From NCBI RefSeq assembly GCF_964020035.1, contig NZ_OZ026475.1, forward strand, positions 558,001 to 622,000: a stretch of 64,000 bases of DNA. The letters run 5' to 3'. The translations under genes and the position numbers were made by a program. Each line of letters starts with the position of its first letter. Position 1 is the stretch's first letter. Below, in pieces: positions 32,787-42,338 of the stretch. This stretch comes from Spiroplasma endosymbiont of Crioceris asparagi. Lineage in GTDB: Bacteria; Bacillota_I; Bacilli_A; Mycoplasmatales; Mycoplasmataceae. A model generated the notes under the pieces. That model did no database searches, had not been told where the DNA came from, and saw nothing but the letters and a program-made list of their open reading frames with translations.

Positions 32787-35459
32787 TTAAAATTCATAAA
32801 CTTTGAACTCATTAGGTTCTATAAATTCTGAATTTTCTAATTTTTTATCTTCTAAAACATTTATTTCTTTTAAATTAATGTCTTTAATATTAATTTTGTT
32901 ATTAGTTGGGTTATAAATTCTTATAATGTTTTTTTGTAAATCATATGATTTCTTTAAACATGAAACCACAAGAGAACTATCTATATTTGTTTTTAATAAA
33001 TCATTATCATATTTTTTTATTTTCATAGTTGGTAAAACAAACATGTCTCCATTTTTTTCAAATAAGTTTATTTTTTGAACTTGATAATATGTATTATCGA
33101 TACATCAATCTTTAGATTCAACAACAACGTTATTGTCATTATCTGAAATTCCAAATCTAAACTTAATATTTAAATTTTTACCTTTTAAATTACCATCTGG
33201 CGTTTCAAGTGGAAACACTGAATTTCCAGAAGCCCTTTCTGGTCTGTATAGTAAATTGTTTCTTCCAATATAAGAAACCGCTCTAAATAATGTTATAGCT
33301 AATTTTTTATTATCTAAATTTGATAATTGATATTCATTGTTACATTTAGAAAATACTGAGTATGTATAATCATTAGATTTTTTTCAACAACATGACTCTA
33401 AAGCTTCGATATCCACTGGGTAGTCATTTCATTTGTCATTTTTTCAAATTTTTAATTCATTTTCATAACAATTTTTATTACGCTTAATTTTACCAAAGGA
33501 TGTGTCGCTATAACTTTCATTAGAATCAATGTTGGTATTAAATAAGATTCTTCATCTGATATCTTCTGCAGTGTTTTTAGTATCAATATCAAGATCAATT
33601 TTGTTTTCAAATAAATAAAATTTTATATTAAAAATTTGTTCTGTTTTATTATTGTTTTGCTCTATTTGATAATGAAAATTTGCTTCTAAACTAGGTATTA
33701 AATTATCGTCACATGACAATAATTGAATTTTTTTTAACTTAGAAGTTATTACTTCGTCATAAGTTTCAGGTGAGTAATCATATAAATCACCAACATCTTT
33801 GTTAGATTCTAAAATTATTGCATTTTTAAATGTAATATTTCTTTTTTTATCTTTTAAAATAATTTCATTATTTTCTACTTTTAACATGTAAAAATTATTT
33901 TCAATAAAATTATTTTTGTTAATTATTGATTTAATTTCAAAATCATCTTCGATAATTTTGAAGGTTTTTATAGAAACTGGTTCAACATTTTTAAATTCTA
34001 AAATTATTTTATGTCAATAAAAACTTTCTTTATTTTTGTTTTCGGTAATTGATGTATTTTGAATATTTTTGTTAATCTTAAATTCATTTGCATCAACATA
34101 ATCTTTGGAAACAACTTTATATTTAATTTCATTATTTTTTTCATCTAAAATTTTAAAACTTTTTTTTCTTGTAAAAATAGTCATTGTATATTTTAAATTT
34201 CTGACAAGCGGTTCAAGATTAAATATTAACAAATCATTGTCATTACATTTATTTGCAAAAGAAATTTGTCTTTGTATAAAAGTAATTAATGAATTAATAT
34301 TATCTGTTGCTACATTTAATCTTTCAATTATACTTCTATTTGTTTTATCACTATTGCATCCACCAACACTATCATGTGCTTGACATTCAAAAAGTATTCT
34401 TTGCGAAAGTTGTAATAAATCATTTGGATATTTTCCACCACTTTTTTCATATATTAAACTAAGAGGCTCTGCAATTTTATATATTAAATATTCTAAGTTT
34501 TTAGTTAAATATTTAATATCATATCTAGAAGAATTTATAGTTTTATGAACTCTAGAATATTCTCCATATCTTAACTCTCCACTTAGTTGTTTTGTTTTAA
34601 TATTTTCTATATCTTTTAATATTTCATCAGTAAATTCTTCATAACTAGTTAGTATTCATTCATTTTCATCATCTAGTTTATTTATTTCTGAAATTAATTC
34701 ACCCAAATTTTCAAAACAAACCATTTGATCTGAACCTCAAGGAAATAAAACTTTGTTGTTTGTATTTTTGCTTGCATTTTTTAGTTCTTGCAATAAATTC
34801 ATCGCTTTATCATTTTTTATTGATTCAAATATTTTTTTTGCATTTTCTTTTATATTTTCTTTTTCATAACCATCTCTAAAAAGATCATATGTGAATCTTC
34901 CTCCACAAGTGTATCCATATTTAAATAAGTTATATTCAACAATTTCGGTACCATCAATACCAACTCATTTATTTAAGACACCTTCTTCTAAGTGTTCTTT
35001 TTTAACACCACGTCAGTGTATAAAAGATTTCATTCCAAACTTATTAAATATTTGAGGTAAATTTGAATTAAAACCAAATGAATCTGGCATATATGCCACC
35101 CTCATATAGTTACCATACTTTTGGCTTTCTTTTATTCCTGTAAGCATGTTTCTTAATATTGATTCTCCAGTAACATTAAATGTGTCAGTTTGCGTGTATC
35201 AAGGACTAATCACCAATTTATTGTTTTTAACCATGTCTTTTATTTTAGATTCATCTTTAGGAGCAATCTTTAAATATTCATCAACAACTGAATATTGAGA
35301 ATCATAAACAAATTTTGGAAAATTTGCCTGCTTTTGTTTATATTCTTCAAATATTTTTTTAAAATTAAAATACAAAAATGTATTTGCTGTTGCTTTTGTA
35401 AAATATCATTCCCTATCTCAATGAGTGTGGGGAACAACATAAATTTTTCATTTTTTCAT
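32787..35459 (-). CDS. GH38 alpha-mannosidase (MngB-like)
   Basis: 890 residues, close to MngB length (about 877). N-terminal zinc and substrate motif VPHTHWDREWYF (His11, His13, Asp15) and nucleophile Asp126 in YMPDSFGFNSNLPQ, followed by the expected SFIHWRGVKK segment. No signal peptide, so it acts in the cytoplasm on PTS-phosphorylated substrate. The C-terminal two thirds are the beta domains usual for GH38. Start MKKWKIYVVPH with an AAAGGGA site. It is first gene of the operon GH38-PTS-RpiR-ROK; expected products are a mannose (or mannose-6-phosphate) moiety and the aglycone. Confidence 0.93.
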
Positions 35460-35480
35460 TTTTTATCCCTTTCCAAAAAT

Positions 35481-35486
35481 ATTATA
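35481..35486 (-). promoter_or_regulatory. Probable -10 box of the mannosidase operon
   Basis: TATAAT on minus, 22 nt before the GH38 ATG. It sits inside a perfect 12-bp palindrome ATATTATAATAT, which could also be an RpiR operator core. Confidence 0.4.
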
Positions 35487-35581
35487 ATATATTTTATTCA
35501 AGAATATTTTATTTTGTATAAAATATATTATTTAATTGCGTTTTATAATTGATTAAAAAATTTAATATACGTTTTAAAAAT

Positions 35582-35613
35582 AAAAAAATAGGTTTTATCA
35601 ACCTACTTTTTTT
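35582..35613. terminator. Terminator of the fructose operon
   Basis: Stem TAGGTT/AACCTA with a 5-nt loop flanked by A7 and T7, 9 nt after the fruA stop. Confidence 0.85.
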
Positions 35614-35621
35614 ATGCTTAC

Positions 35622-37673
35622 TTAAGCAATATTTAATTTTCCTGATTTAATATCTTTTAATCTTCATAATCCTAGAACTAAACCACAAACCATAGATATT
35701 GCAATTAGTGCAACAATAACTACACTTATTCCAATTCCCATTCCTAATGATTTACTCATGTTTCCTACATTTGCTTGTAATAAGGCAAATGTAAAGATTC
35801 CTCCATGTGGTGCTCCTAATGTGATTTGTAGCCCTCCTACAATTCCACCAATAATTGCTCCACCAACCATTGAAACGGCGATAATTCTTTTTGGATCTTT
35901 AATCATAAAAGGAATTGCTCCCTCAGAGATAAAACATGCACCCATTAATCAGTTACCTTTAGCGGCTTGTCGATCTTTATCTGTTCAAGCTTTTCTAACC
36001 AACACTGTTGAAAAGGCAATAATTAATGGTGGTAACATTCCAGCCAACATTGAAGCAGCCATAATAACTGTTTGTGCATCATAACCATCAGCATCAACAT
36101 CAGTTATCAATTTATGACCAACTGATAACACTCCTAATGAATATGCAATTTTGTTAATTGGTCCTCCCATATCAACACACATCATTGTTCCAATCAATAT
36201 TGCTACTAGAGCAATTAAATTGTGTTGTGTTAAATAAGATAATCCTTGTGAAATTCCATACATTACATATCCCAAAGGAATATTCATTACAAACATTGTT
36301 ACAGCAATTGCAAATAATGAAAGTACTGGTATGAAAACAATATCTCTTACACCTTGTAAGTTTTTATGAAATTTACCCATTAATTTTGATAATCCATAAA
36401 CTTCTAAGGCAGCTAGGTATCCCCCAACTAATGCTCCAATAAATCCTGATTCATTTCCTTTTAAATTATGAGGCAATAATTTACCAAACATATTTGATCA
36501 ATTACCATCATCTCCATAAGCAAAAGGCATTATTGAAGATGATAATAATCCTGCCACCATTCCTGGCATTAATCCTTGTGGACCAATAATTGTATAGGCA
36601 ATAAAGGCTCCTAAGATTGGAATCATCATTTGCATTGAAGTTTTTCCAATGGCAGCAAAGAATCCGGCTCCTTTATTTACAGTTCCAAAATTTCCTCCGG
36701 CATCTGAATTACCAGCGGCAAAATCAATTAGAAATGCAATTCCTAATAAAATTCCCCCAGCAACTACGAATGGTAACATTCTTGAAATTCCACCAAGTAA
36801 ATTTCCTTTAACATCTTTAAATTTTTTTAAAGTTAGTGCTTCACCAACTCCTTCAGCATCTCCTGCTGCACCTTTTATAATAGTTGTTTTTTGATCATTT
36901 AAATAATTTTCAAATAATTTAGGCCCATTATAAATTGCATCTTTTGTAGAAGTATCAATAACTTTTTTGTTATTAAATCTGCTCATACCAGTTAATCCTT
37001 TATCATGAGCTAAAATAATAATTTTGGCATTGTCTACATCAGTTTGAGTTAAAATGTTTTCATTTCCTCTTCGTCCTTGAGTTTCAACTTTAATTGAATA
37101 TCCCGCTTCTTTAGCATATTCTTTTAGTTTTTCTTCTGCTAAATAAGTGTGGGCAATTCCTGTTGGACAGGCTGTAATTGCGACAATATCAAACCCGTTG
37201 TTTGGTGTTGCCACAACTTCAGGTTTTTCTTCTTCAAAAAATTTAGACAATTCTTTAAAGTTTGTTGCATTAGCTAAAATTTTGTGACTTTCACTTCTAG
37301 CTAATTTTCCAGCCAAGTTTCCTAAAGCTGTTAAATGTTCATTTCCATCTGCTCCATTAGTAAAAATGAAGAAGATATATTTAACTGGTTGTTTATCATC
37401 AGCTTTTCAATCTATAGGATTTTTTACCCTAACAAAAGCTACTCCACTTTTATTAACTACAGGATTTAATACATGGGGAATCGCAATTGCATCTCCCATG
37501 GCTGTAGACATTTCTGATTCACGTTTTAAAATTCCTTTTACAAATTCTTCTTTATTTGTAATAAGATTTTCTTTTAAAAGGTTTTCTGCAACAAATTCAA
37601 TTAATTTTGTTTGATCTGTAATATCTACATCAAAAAACGAAGTTTGTTTTGAAAACATATCTTTTAATTCCAT
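35622..37673 (-). CDS. fruA: PTS fructose-specific EIIABC
   Basis: 683 residues. IIA has His67 in DAIAIPHVLNP. IIB has the phospho-Cys169 in ITACPTGIAHTYLAEEKL. IIC has the helices and the GGISRMLPFVVAGGILLG, DMGGPINKIAY and FISEGAIPFMIKDP motifs. It imports fructose as fructose-1-phosphate. GGAGG of the ribosome site lies in the last codons of fruK, 3 nt before its stop, so the two are coupled. Conserved Trp residues flanking IIC helices are TGA. Confidence 0.95.
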
Positions 37674-37676
37674 TTG

Positions 37677-38621
37677 TTATACCTCCACTTTATTTACTTC
37701 AATTTGTTTACTTAATTTTAGAATTTCATCACCTTGTGCTAATCATTCTGTAAACGCGGTTGCCCCACCAGCAGCGGCAGCAACTTTTAAAGTTTCTTCA
37801 ATTGATAATTTGTTTGATATTCCATAAACAAATCCTGCAACCATGCTATCACCAGCACCAACAGAATTAACTAAATCACCTTTGGCAATTGATACTTGAT
37901 AAATATCATTGTTTATTCCAAAGAAGACACTTCCTTTTGAACCCATACTTACTAAAACATTTTGCGCACCCATTTTTTGTAGTTCTTGAACTAAAGCTTT
38001 TAATTCTTTTAAATCTAAATTTTCTTTATATTCAATTCCTAATGTTGAACAAATTTCTTCTGTATTTGGTTTTATCAAATAAGGTTTTGATCTAAGAGCA
38101 TTTTTTAATAATTCTTTGTTAGCGTCAACAATAAAGGTTGCTCCTTTTTGATTGGCAATATCTCCCAACTCTTTATATAAAGATTGAGAAATTGATTTGG
38201 GAGCACTACCAGTAATGACAACAATATCATTTTTTCTAATAGTTTTTTCAAATGTTTTTAAAAACTTTTTAATATCATTTTCTAAAACATTAAACCCTAA
38301 ACCATTTAACTCAGTTTCTTCTTTGCTTACTAAATTTTTTATTTTAAAGTTTGTACGGTTTTTTCCTTTAATTACCATAAAGTTATTTTTAATTTTTTGG
38401 TCTTTAAATGCTTTTGTAAACACTTCTTGATTTTCACTTCCCAATAAACCCAATAACTCTACTTCTTGTTTTAAATTATTTAAAACTAAACCGACATTAA
38501 TACCTTTTCCTCCAGCTTGAAAATATTCTCTTGAATAATAGTTTGTAACCCCTACGTTTAACTTATTATCAATTTCTAGAATATAATCAATTGCTGGATT
38601 TAAAGTAATTGTATATATCAT
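37677..38621 (-). CDS. fruK: 1-phosphofructokinase
   Basis: 314 residues, PfkB family. N-terminal TLNPAIDYILEID, the GGKGINVG substrate loop, and C-terminal VNSVGAGDSMVAGF with the catalytic Asp in GAGD. It phosphorylates the fructose-1-phosphate made by FruA to fructose-1,6-bisphosphate for glycolysis. The ATG overlaps the fruR stop by 1 nt (TAATG), and the stop is 3 nt from fruA. The tail after FTEW is about 25 residues and charged. Confidence 0.95.
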
Positions 38622-39325
38622 TAATTAACCTCACTAATAATTGTAACTGTGTTTTTTTTACTAAATTTTATAAATGATTTTGAATTAAATTTTGTTGTAT
38701 CAATTAATCCAAAACAGAGATATGAATTTTTTATAACTGTTTCTTTAATTTTTGCTTCTTCAATATTTGTTGTATATAAAAAGCCTTCAGCGTCCATTGC
38801 ATTAATTCCAATAAAAGCTAAATCAAAGTTATACGTATTTATTTGGGAAACAGTTTCAGCACCAACAATGGCGCCAGTAACATCTTTTATTTTTCCCCCT
38901 AATATATAAACTTCTTTAAAACCATTTGAGAATAATTCTTGTGCACTTATTATAGAGTTTGTATAGACTTTAATATTCATATCATTTGGCAATATTTTTG
39001 CTAAAAAATATGTTGTAGATCCTGAATCTAAATAAATAGTTTCATTTGGTTTAATACAATCTAAAGCTTTTTTTGCAATATTTTTTTTTGCTTCAATGTT
39101 TTGATGCAACTTTTTATTCAAAGCTTCTTCATAAAGTTGAGTTTCTTTGATTTCTTGAACACCACCATGAACTTTTTTAATTTTCTTTTGTTTGTCCAAA
39201 TCTGTTATATCTCTTCTTAGAGTAGTTGATGGTATATGAAAATTTTCAGCAATTTCTTCATGTGTCACAAATTCTTTGCCTCTAACAAAATCTAAAATTA
39301 ATTTTTGTCGTTTTTCTTTTATCAT
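38621..39325 (-). CDS. fruR: DeoR family regulator of the fructose operon
   Basis: 234 residues. The N-terminal DeoR helix-turn-helix reads FVTHEEIAENFHIPSTTLRR and RDITDLDKQKKIKKVHGG. The C-terminal DeoR sensor domain has IYLDSGSTTYFLA, VYTNS, and GxITGAIVG-type and DLAFIGINAM motifs. By position it is first gene of fruR-fruK-fruA and likely an autoregulator responding to fructose-1-phosphate. Start MIKEKRQKLIL; the ribosome site is weak. Phased A-tracts lie just upstream. Confidence 0.93.
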   Translation of the reverse strand: MIKEKRQKLILDFVRGKEFVTHEEIAENFHIPSTTLRRDITDLDKQKKIKKVHGGVQEIKETQLYEEALNKKLHQNIEAKKNIAKKALDCIKPNETIYLDSGSTTYFLAKILPNDMNIKVYTNSIISAQELFSNGFKEVYILGGKIKDVTGAIVGAETVSQINTYNFDLAFIGINAMDAEGFLYTTNIEEAKIKETVIKNSYLCFGLIDTTKFNSKSFIKFSKKNTVTIISEVN

Positions 39326-39359
39326 AACTACTCACACTTTGATATTAACACACTACTTA

Positions 39360-39383
39360 CCAAAAAAAACCAAAAAAAACCAC
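39360..39383. promoter_or_regulatory. Two A8 tracts at 10-bp phase in the fruR/39.4-kb divergent gap
   Basis: CCAAAAAAAA repeated twice head to tail, followed by CCAC. A tracts in register with the helical turn bend DNA. The gap serves two divergent genes. Nearer fruR, AGTAGTGTG and AAGTGTGAGTAG flank TTAATATC and could be operator half-sites. Confidence 0.5.
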
Positions 39384-39431
39384 TTTTTAAAATCAAGATA
39401 TTTTTGGTAAAATAATATTTAGGAGTTATAT

Positions 39432-39659
39432 ATGGAATTATTAAAACCAGCAGACGCAAACTTTATTTGAGCTTCAAAAAACACAATGAAAACAGCTGTT
39501 AAATGTCAATCAAAAGATTGTAAATTTCCAGCAAAATTATGTGAACAAAAAAAATATGGTGATAAATCAGATACTCATTGAGTTATTGAACATATTAAAG
39601 GAACTTCAAATAATCCACAAAATATTAATATCATCCATTTTGGTTGTATAAAAAAATAA
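39432..39659 (+). CDS. Small cysteine-containing protein, 75 aa
   Basis: ATG at 39432 with AGGAG 8 nt before it. It has TGA-Trp in NFIWASK and THWVIEH and ends in TAA inside the following terminator. Cysteines occur as VKCQSKDCKFPAKLCEQ and IHFGCIKK, four in total, spaced like a small zinc-binding fold. No signal peptide, so it is cytoplasmic. It is divergent from fruR and convergent with proS. I do not recognise a family; the strong ribosome site, terminator and Cys pattern argue that it is a real gene. Confidence 0.75.
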
Positions 39660-39690
39660 AACTACTTTTAACAGTAGTTTTATTTTTTTT
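39658..39690. terminator. Bidirectional terminator between the small gene and proS
   Basis: Stem AAAACTAC/GTAGTTTT with an 8-nt loop, with T run on plus and A/T run on minus, between convergent stops. Confidence 0.85.
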
Positions 39691-39695
39691 ATTTA

Positions 39696-41129
39696 TTAAT
39701 AAGCTCTTGCAAAATAGACTCTATATTTACTTTCTTTATTGCAATTAAAACATTTACCTGCAGTTTGTTCAATTCCGTCAGGAATACATCTTGAGTTTGT
39801 TGAAGTTTTTTGTTTAACATCTGCTTCACACTCAATTGCTCCACAAAATGGCACTAAAACAAATCCTTGATTTTGTTTTAGAATATCTTGATATTCTTTA
39901 ATGGTATTAGCTTTGAAAATACGATTATTTAAATTGCTTTCCGCATTTTTATAAATATTCATATCATATGCTTTGATTTCATCAGCTACATATTTTTCAA
40001 CATCAACTAATTTAACTTTGTGTTTAGTTCTAGTGTCTCTTCTTGAAATGGTGACACAACCTTCTTCAAGATCTCTTAAACCAATTTCTACTCTTAGAGG
40101 AATTCCCTTAATTTCAGCTTCAGATATTTTAAATCCAAATGATTTATCTGAACTATCTATTTCAACTTTAAAATGCTTACTTAATTTAGTTTCGATATCA
40201 TCAGCGACTTTATTAATTTTTTCATCATCTTTTATTTTAATTATCTCAACTTGTATTGGGGCAATTGCGCTTGGTAATACTAGACCAAAGTCATCTGCAT
40301 GACACATAATTATTGCTCCCATAATTCTAGTTGATAAACCTCAACTTGTAGAATAAGCAAATTCTTCTTTTTGCAGTTTATTTTGGAATTTCACATTAAA
40401 TGCTTTTGTAAAGTTTTGATCAAAATAATGAGAAGTTGCTGATTGTAATGATTGACCATCATGCATTAAAGCTTCAATAGTGTACGTATTTTTAGCACCG
40501 GCAAATTTTTCATGTTCTGTTTTTTGACCTGTAATTACTGGAATCATTAATTTATCTTGTGATATTCTTTTGTAGACTCCTAAAATATCCAATGTCATTT
40601 TTAATGCTTCATCAGCATTAGCATGAACGGTGTGTCCCTCTTGTCATAAAAACTCATTGCCCCTTAAAAAAGGTCTAGTAGTTTTTTCGGCACGCATCAC
40701 ATTTACTCATTGATTATATTTCATTGGTAAATCACGATGTGATTTAATGTTTTTTGCTCAAAAGTCTGCAATTGCAACTTCACTTGTTGGTCTAATATAT
40801 AGTGGTTCAGCAAGTTTATTATCACCAGTTTGTGTTACAGTTCAAAGTTCAGGAGCAAACCCTTCCACATGAGCTTTTTCTTTTAAAAATAATGATTTTG
40901 GAATTAAAAGTGGAAAATAAACATTATCCACTTTTAATTTTTTAAATTCTACGTCAACCAATTTTTGAATATTTTCTCAAATTGCAAACCCATACGGTTT
41001 GTAAATCATTGTTCCTTTTACGGCTCCATATTCTACAAGATTTGAATTTTTAATCACATCTGTGTATCATTTTGCAAAATCAACATCACGTGGAGTGATT
41101 TTTTCAATTTTAAAATTATCTTTACCCAT
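39696..41129 (-). CDS. proS: Prolyl-tRNA synthetase (short, eukaryote-like type)
   Basis: 477 residues from ATG at 41129. Class II motifs: [17 protein letters not shown] (motif 1 region), [20 protein letters not shown] and [20 protein letters not shown] (motif 2), and [21 protein letters not shown] (motif 3). The C-terminal zinc domain has FCGAIECE and GKCFNC, ending in Tyr (VYFARAY), as in the type lacking the editing insertion. Charges tRNA-Pro. Several motif Trp are TGA. Confidence 0.96.
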
Positions 41130-41137
41130 GGTACACC

Positions 41138-41689
41138 TTAAATAATATTTCCACTTTCGCCATAAAATACTCTGATTTCTAAATCATTTGCTTCTATAAA
41201 CGTTTTAATTCTTTCGTAATTAACTTTATCTTTAATTAAGATTCATTCGATCGCTTCTAATGAAATAGCTTCATTAATATATGTTATTTTAGAGTTTGCA
41301 TCATATGTTCAATCATATGTTGTATATTTTGATAGTTTTATTGGATCAATTCCAATAACTGCGATTTGATCAACATTAACTTCTGCTTGTTTTGCTCATT
41401 CTCAAAAATTAACACGTGTCGAATTATCAAATTCTAAACCGATAGAATTTTCTTTTTCAAGATAAGTTCAAACAGAATACTCTTTTTTTATTAATTGTTT
41501 TTTTTGTTCAACAGGAACTATTCCATACTCAAGAGTAAATAAAATATTATCGACATCTGTATAGAATAAAAAAGAACTGATTTGTTTTGTTTTAATAATT
41601 TTTAAAACTTGCTTTTCGCCAGATCTTCTAAAGAAAGATTTTTTATATCTTTTTTTAGAAATATCGGTTATAGATTTTTCGTGCATCAT
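41138..41689 (-). CDS. Conserved hypothetical, weakly DarT/ADP-ribosyltransferase-like
   Basis: 183 residues, starting MMHEKSITD with an AAGGGA-like site. The middle has FLFYTDVDNILFTLEYGIVP, resembling the substrate loop of DUF4433/DarT proteins (hydrophobic-xH/T-xxNhxxIhxxGhh). After that come a DxSTRVNFWEWAK segment and a C-terminal NEAISLEAIEWILI that looks like the EVLV...I.hIhV end motif. The match is by pattern only and the key His is not obvious. No antitoxin (DarG macrodomain) is adjacent. It lies 8 nt upstream of proS, so the two are co-transcribed; the cell role is unknown. Confidence 0.6.
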
Positions 41690-41717
41690 TCTTCGTTCCC
41701 TTATTTAGTTTCTTTAA

Positions 41718-41807
41718 TGGCGGATTGAGAGAGATTCGAACTCTCGCGCCAGTTGCCCGACCTAACACCTTAGCAGGGTGCCCTCTTCACCACTTGAGTA
41801 TCAATCC
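41718..41807 (-). tRNA. tRNA-Ser(GCT)
   Basis: A 90-nt class II tRNA. The acceptor pairs GGATTGA with TCAATCC, followed by discriminator G and encoded CCA. The anticodon loop CTGCTAA holds GCT (reads AGC/AGU). A long variable arm (TTAGGTCGGGCAACTGGCGC region) and the T loop GTTCGAATC are present. Confidence 0.95.
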
Positions 41808-41821
41808 ACAAAAAAATTATA

Positions 41822-41853
41822 ACAAAAAAGCAACCATTAATTTCAGATTGCTT
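41822..41853 (-). terminator. Terminator after the 149-aa membrane protein
   Basis: Stem AAGCAA/TTGCTT with a 14-nt loop and a T6 run, 36 nt past the stop. Confidence 0.6.
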
Positions 41854-41888
41854 GCTTTAAATATTGGTAAATCTAATCAAAATGTATT

Positions 41889-42338
41889 TTAATTTAGATA
41901 ATTGTTATTATTAATAACAAATTTTCCTACTTTGCTTTTTTTGAAAATATAATTTTTTTTAAAAAATCCAGCTTTAAATGCATTATTTTTAATTTTATAA
42001 GCAAAAAATAAACTATTGAAAAAGTATAGATATGTAAAAAACACAAAGGCACTAATAACGCAAGTTGTAGAAAAAATTATTGTCATTGTCACGGTTTTAA
42101 CATTTTCTATTTGCTGATGATAAATATTTTCAAAGTCGTAGTTGCAAATATATGTTTGAATAAATAAAAGTGTTATTAAAATAACTAATAATAAATTTAG
42201 TATTAATCAAAATAAAGAAATAACTTTATTTTCTTTTCCAACAACATATATATAATAAAAAACCAAATAAGTTGTAGAAACTATAAACAATATTGCTGAC
42301 ATTAAAAACATTAAATCTGTAATTATAAAATAAAACAT
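41889..42338 (-). CDS. Small membrane protein, 149 aa
   Basis: AAGGAGTG before the ATG. It has three hydrophobic helices: residues 1-28 (LMFLMSAILFIVSTTYLVFYYIY), 38-60 (SLFWLILNLLLVILITLLFI, Trp by TGA), and about 84-112. A basic tail follows (KNYIFKKSKVGKFV). Start is 1 nt after the stop of the upstream 756-aa protein, whose final codons carry the ribosome site. This predicts translational coupling and perhaps a shared complex. No family recognised. Confidence 0.75.

Noticed and set aside
36617-36894. Plus-strand genes inside fruA
   Set aside because: Antisense frames produced by the composition of the membrane domain; no ribosome sites.
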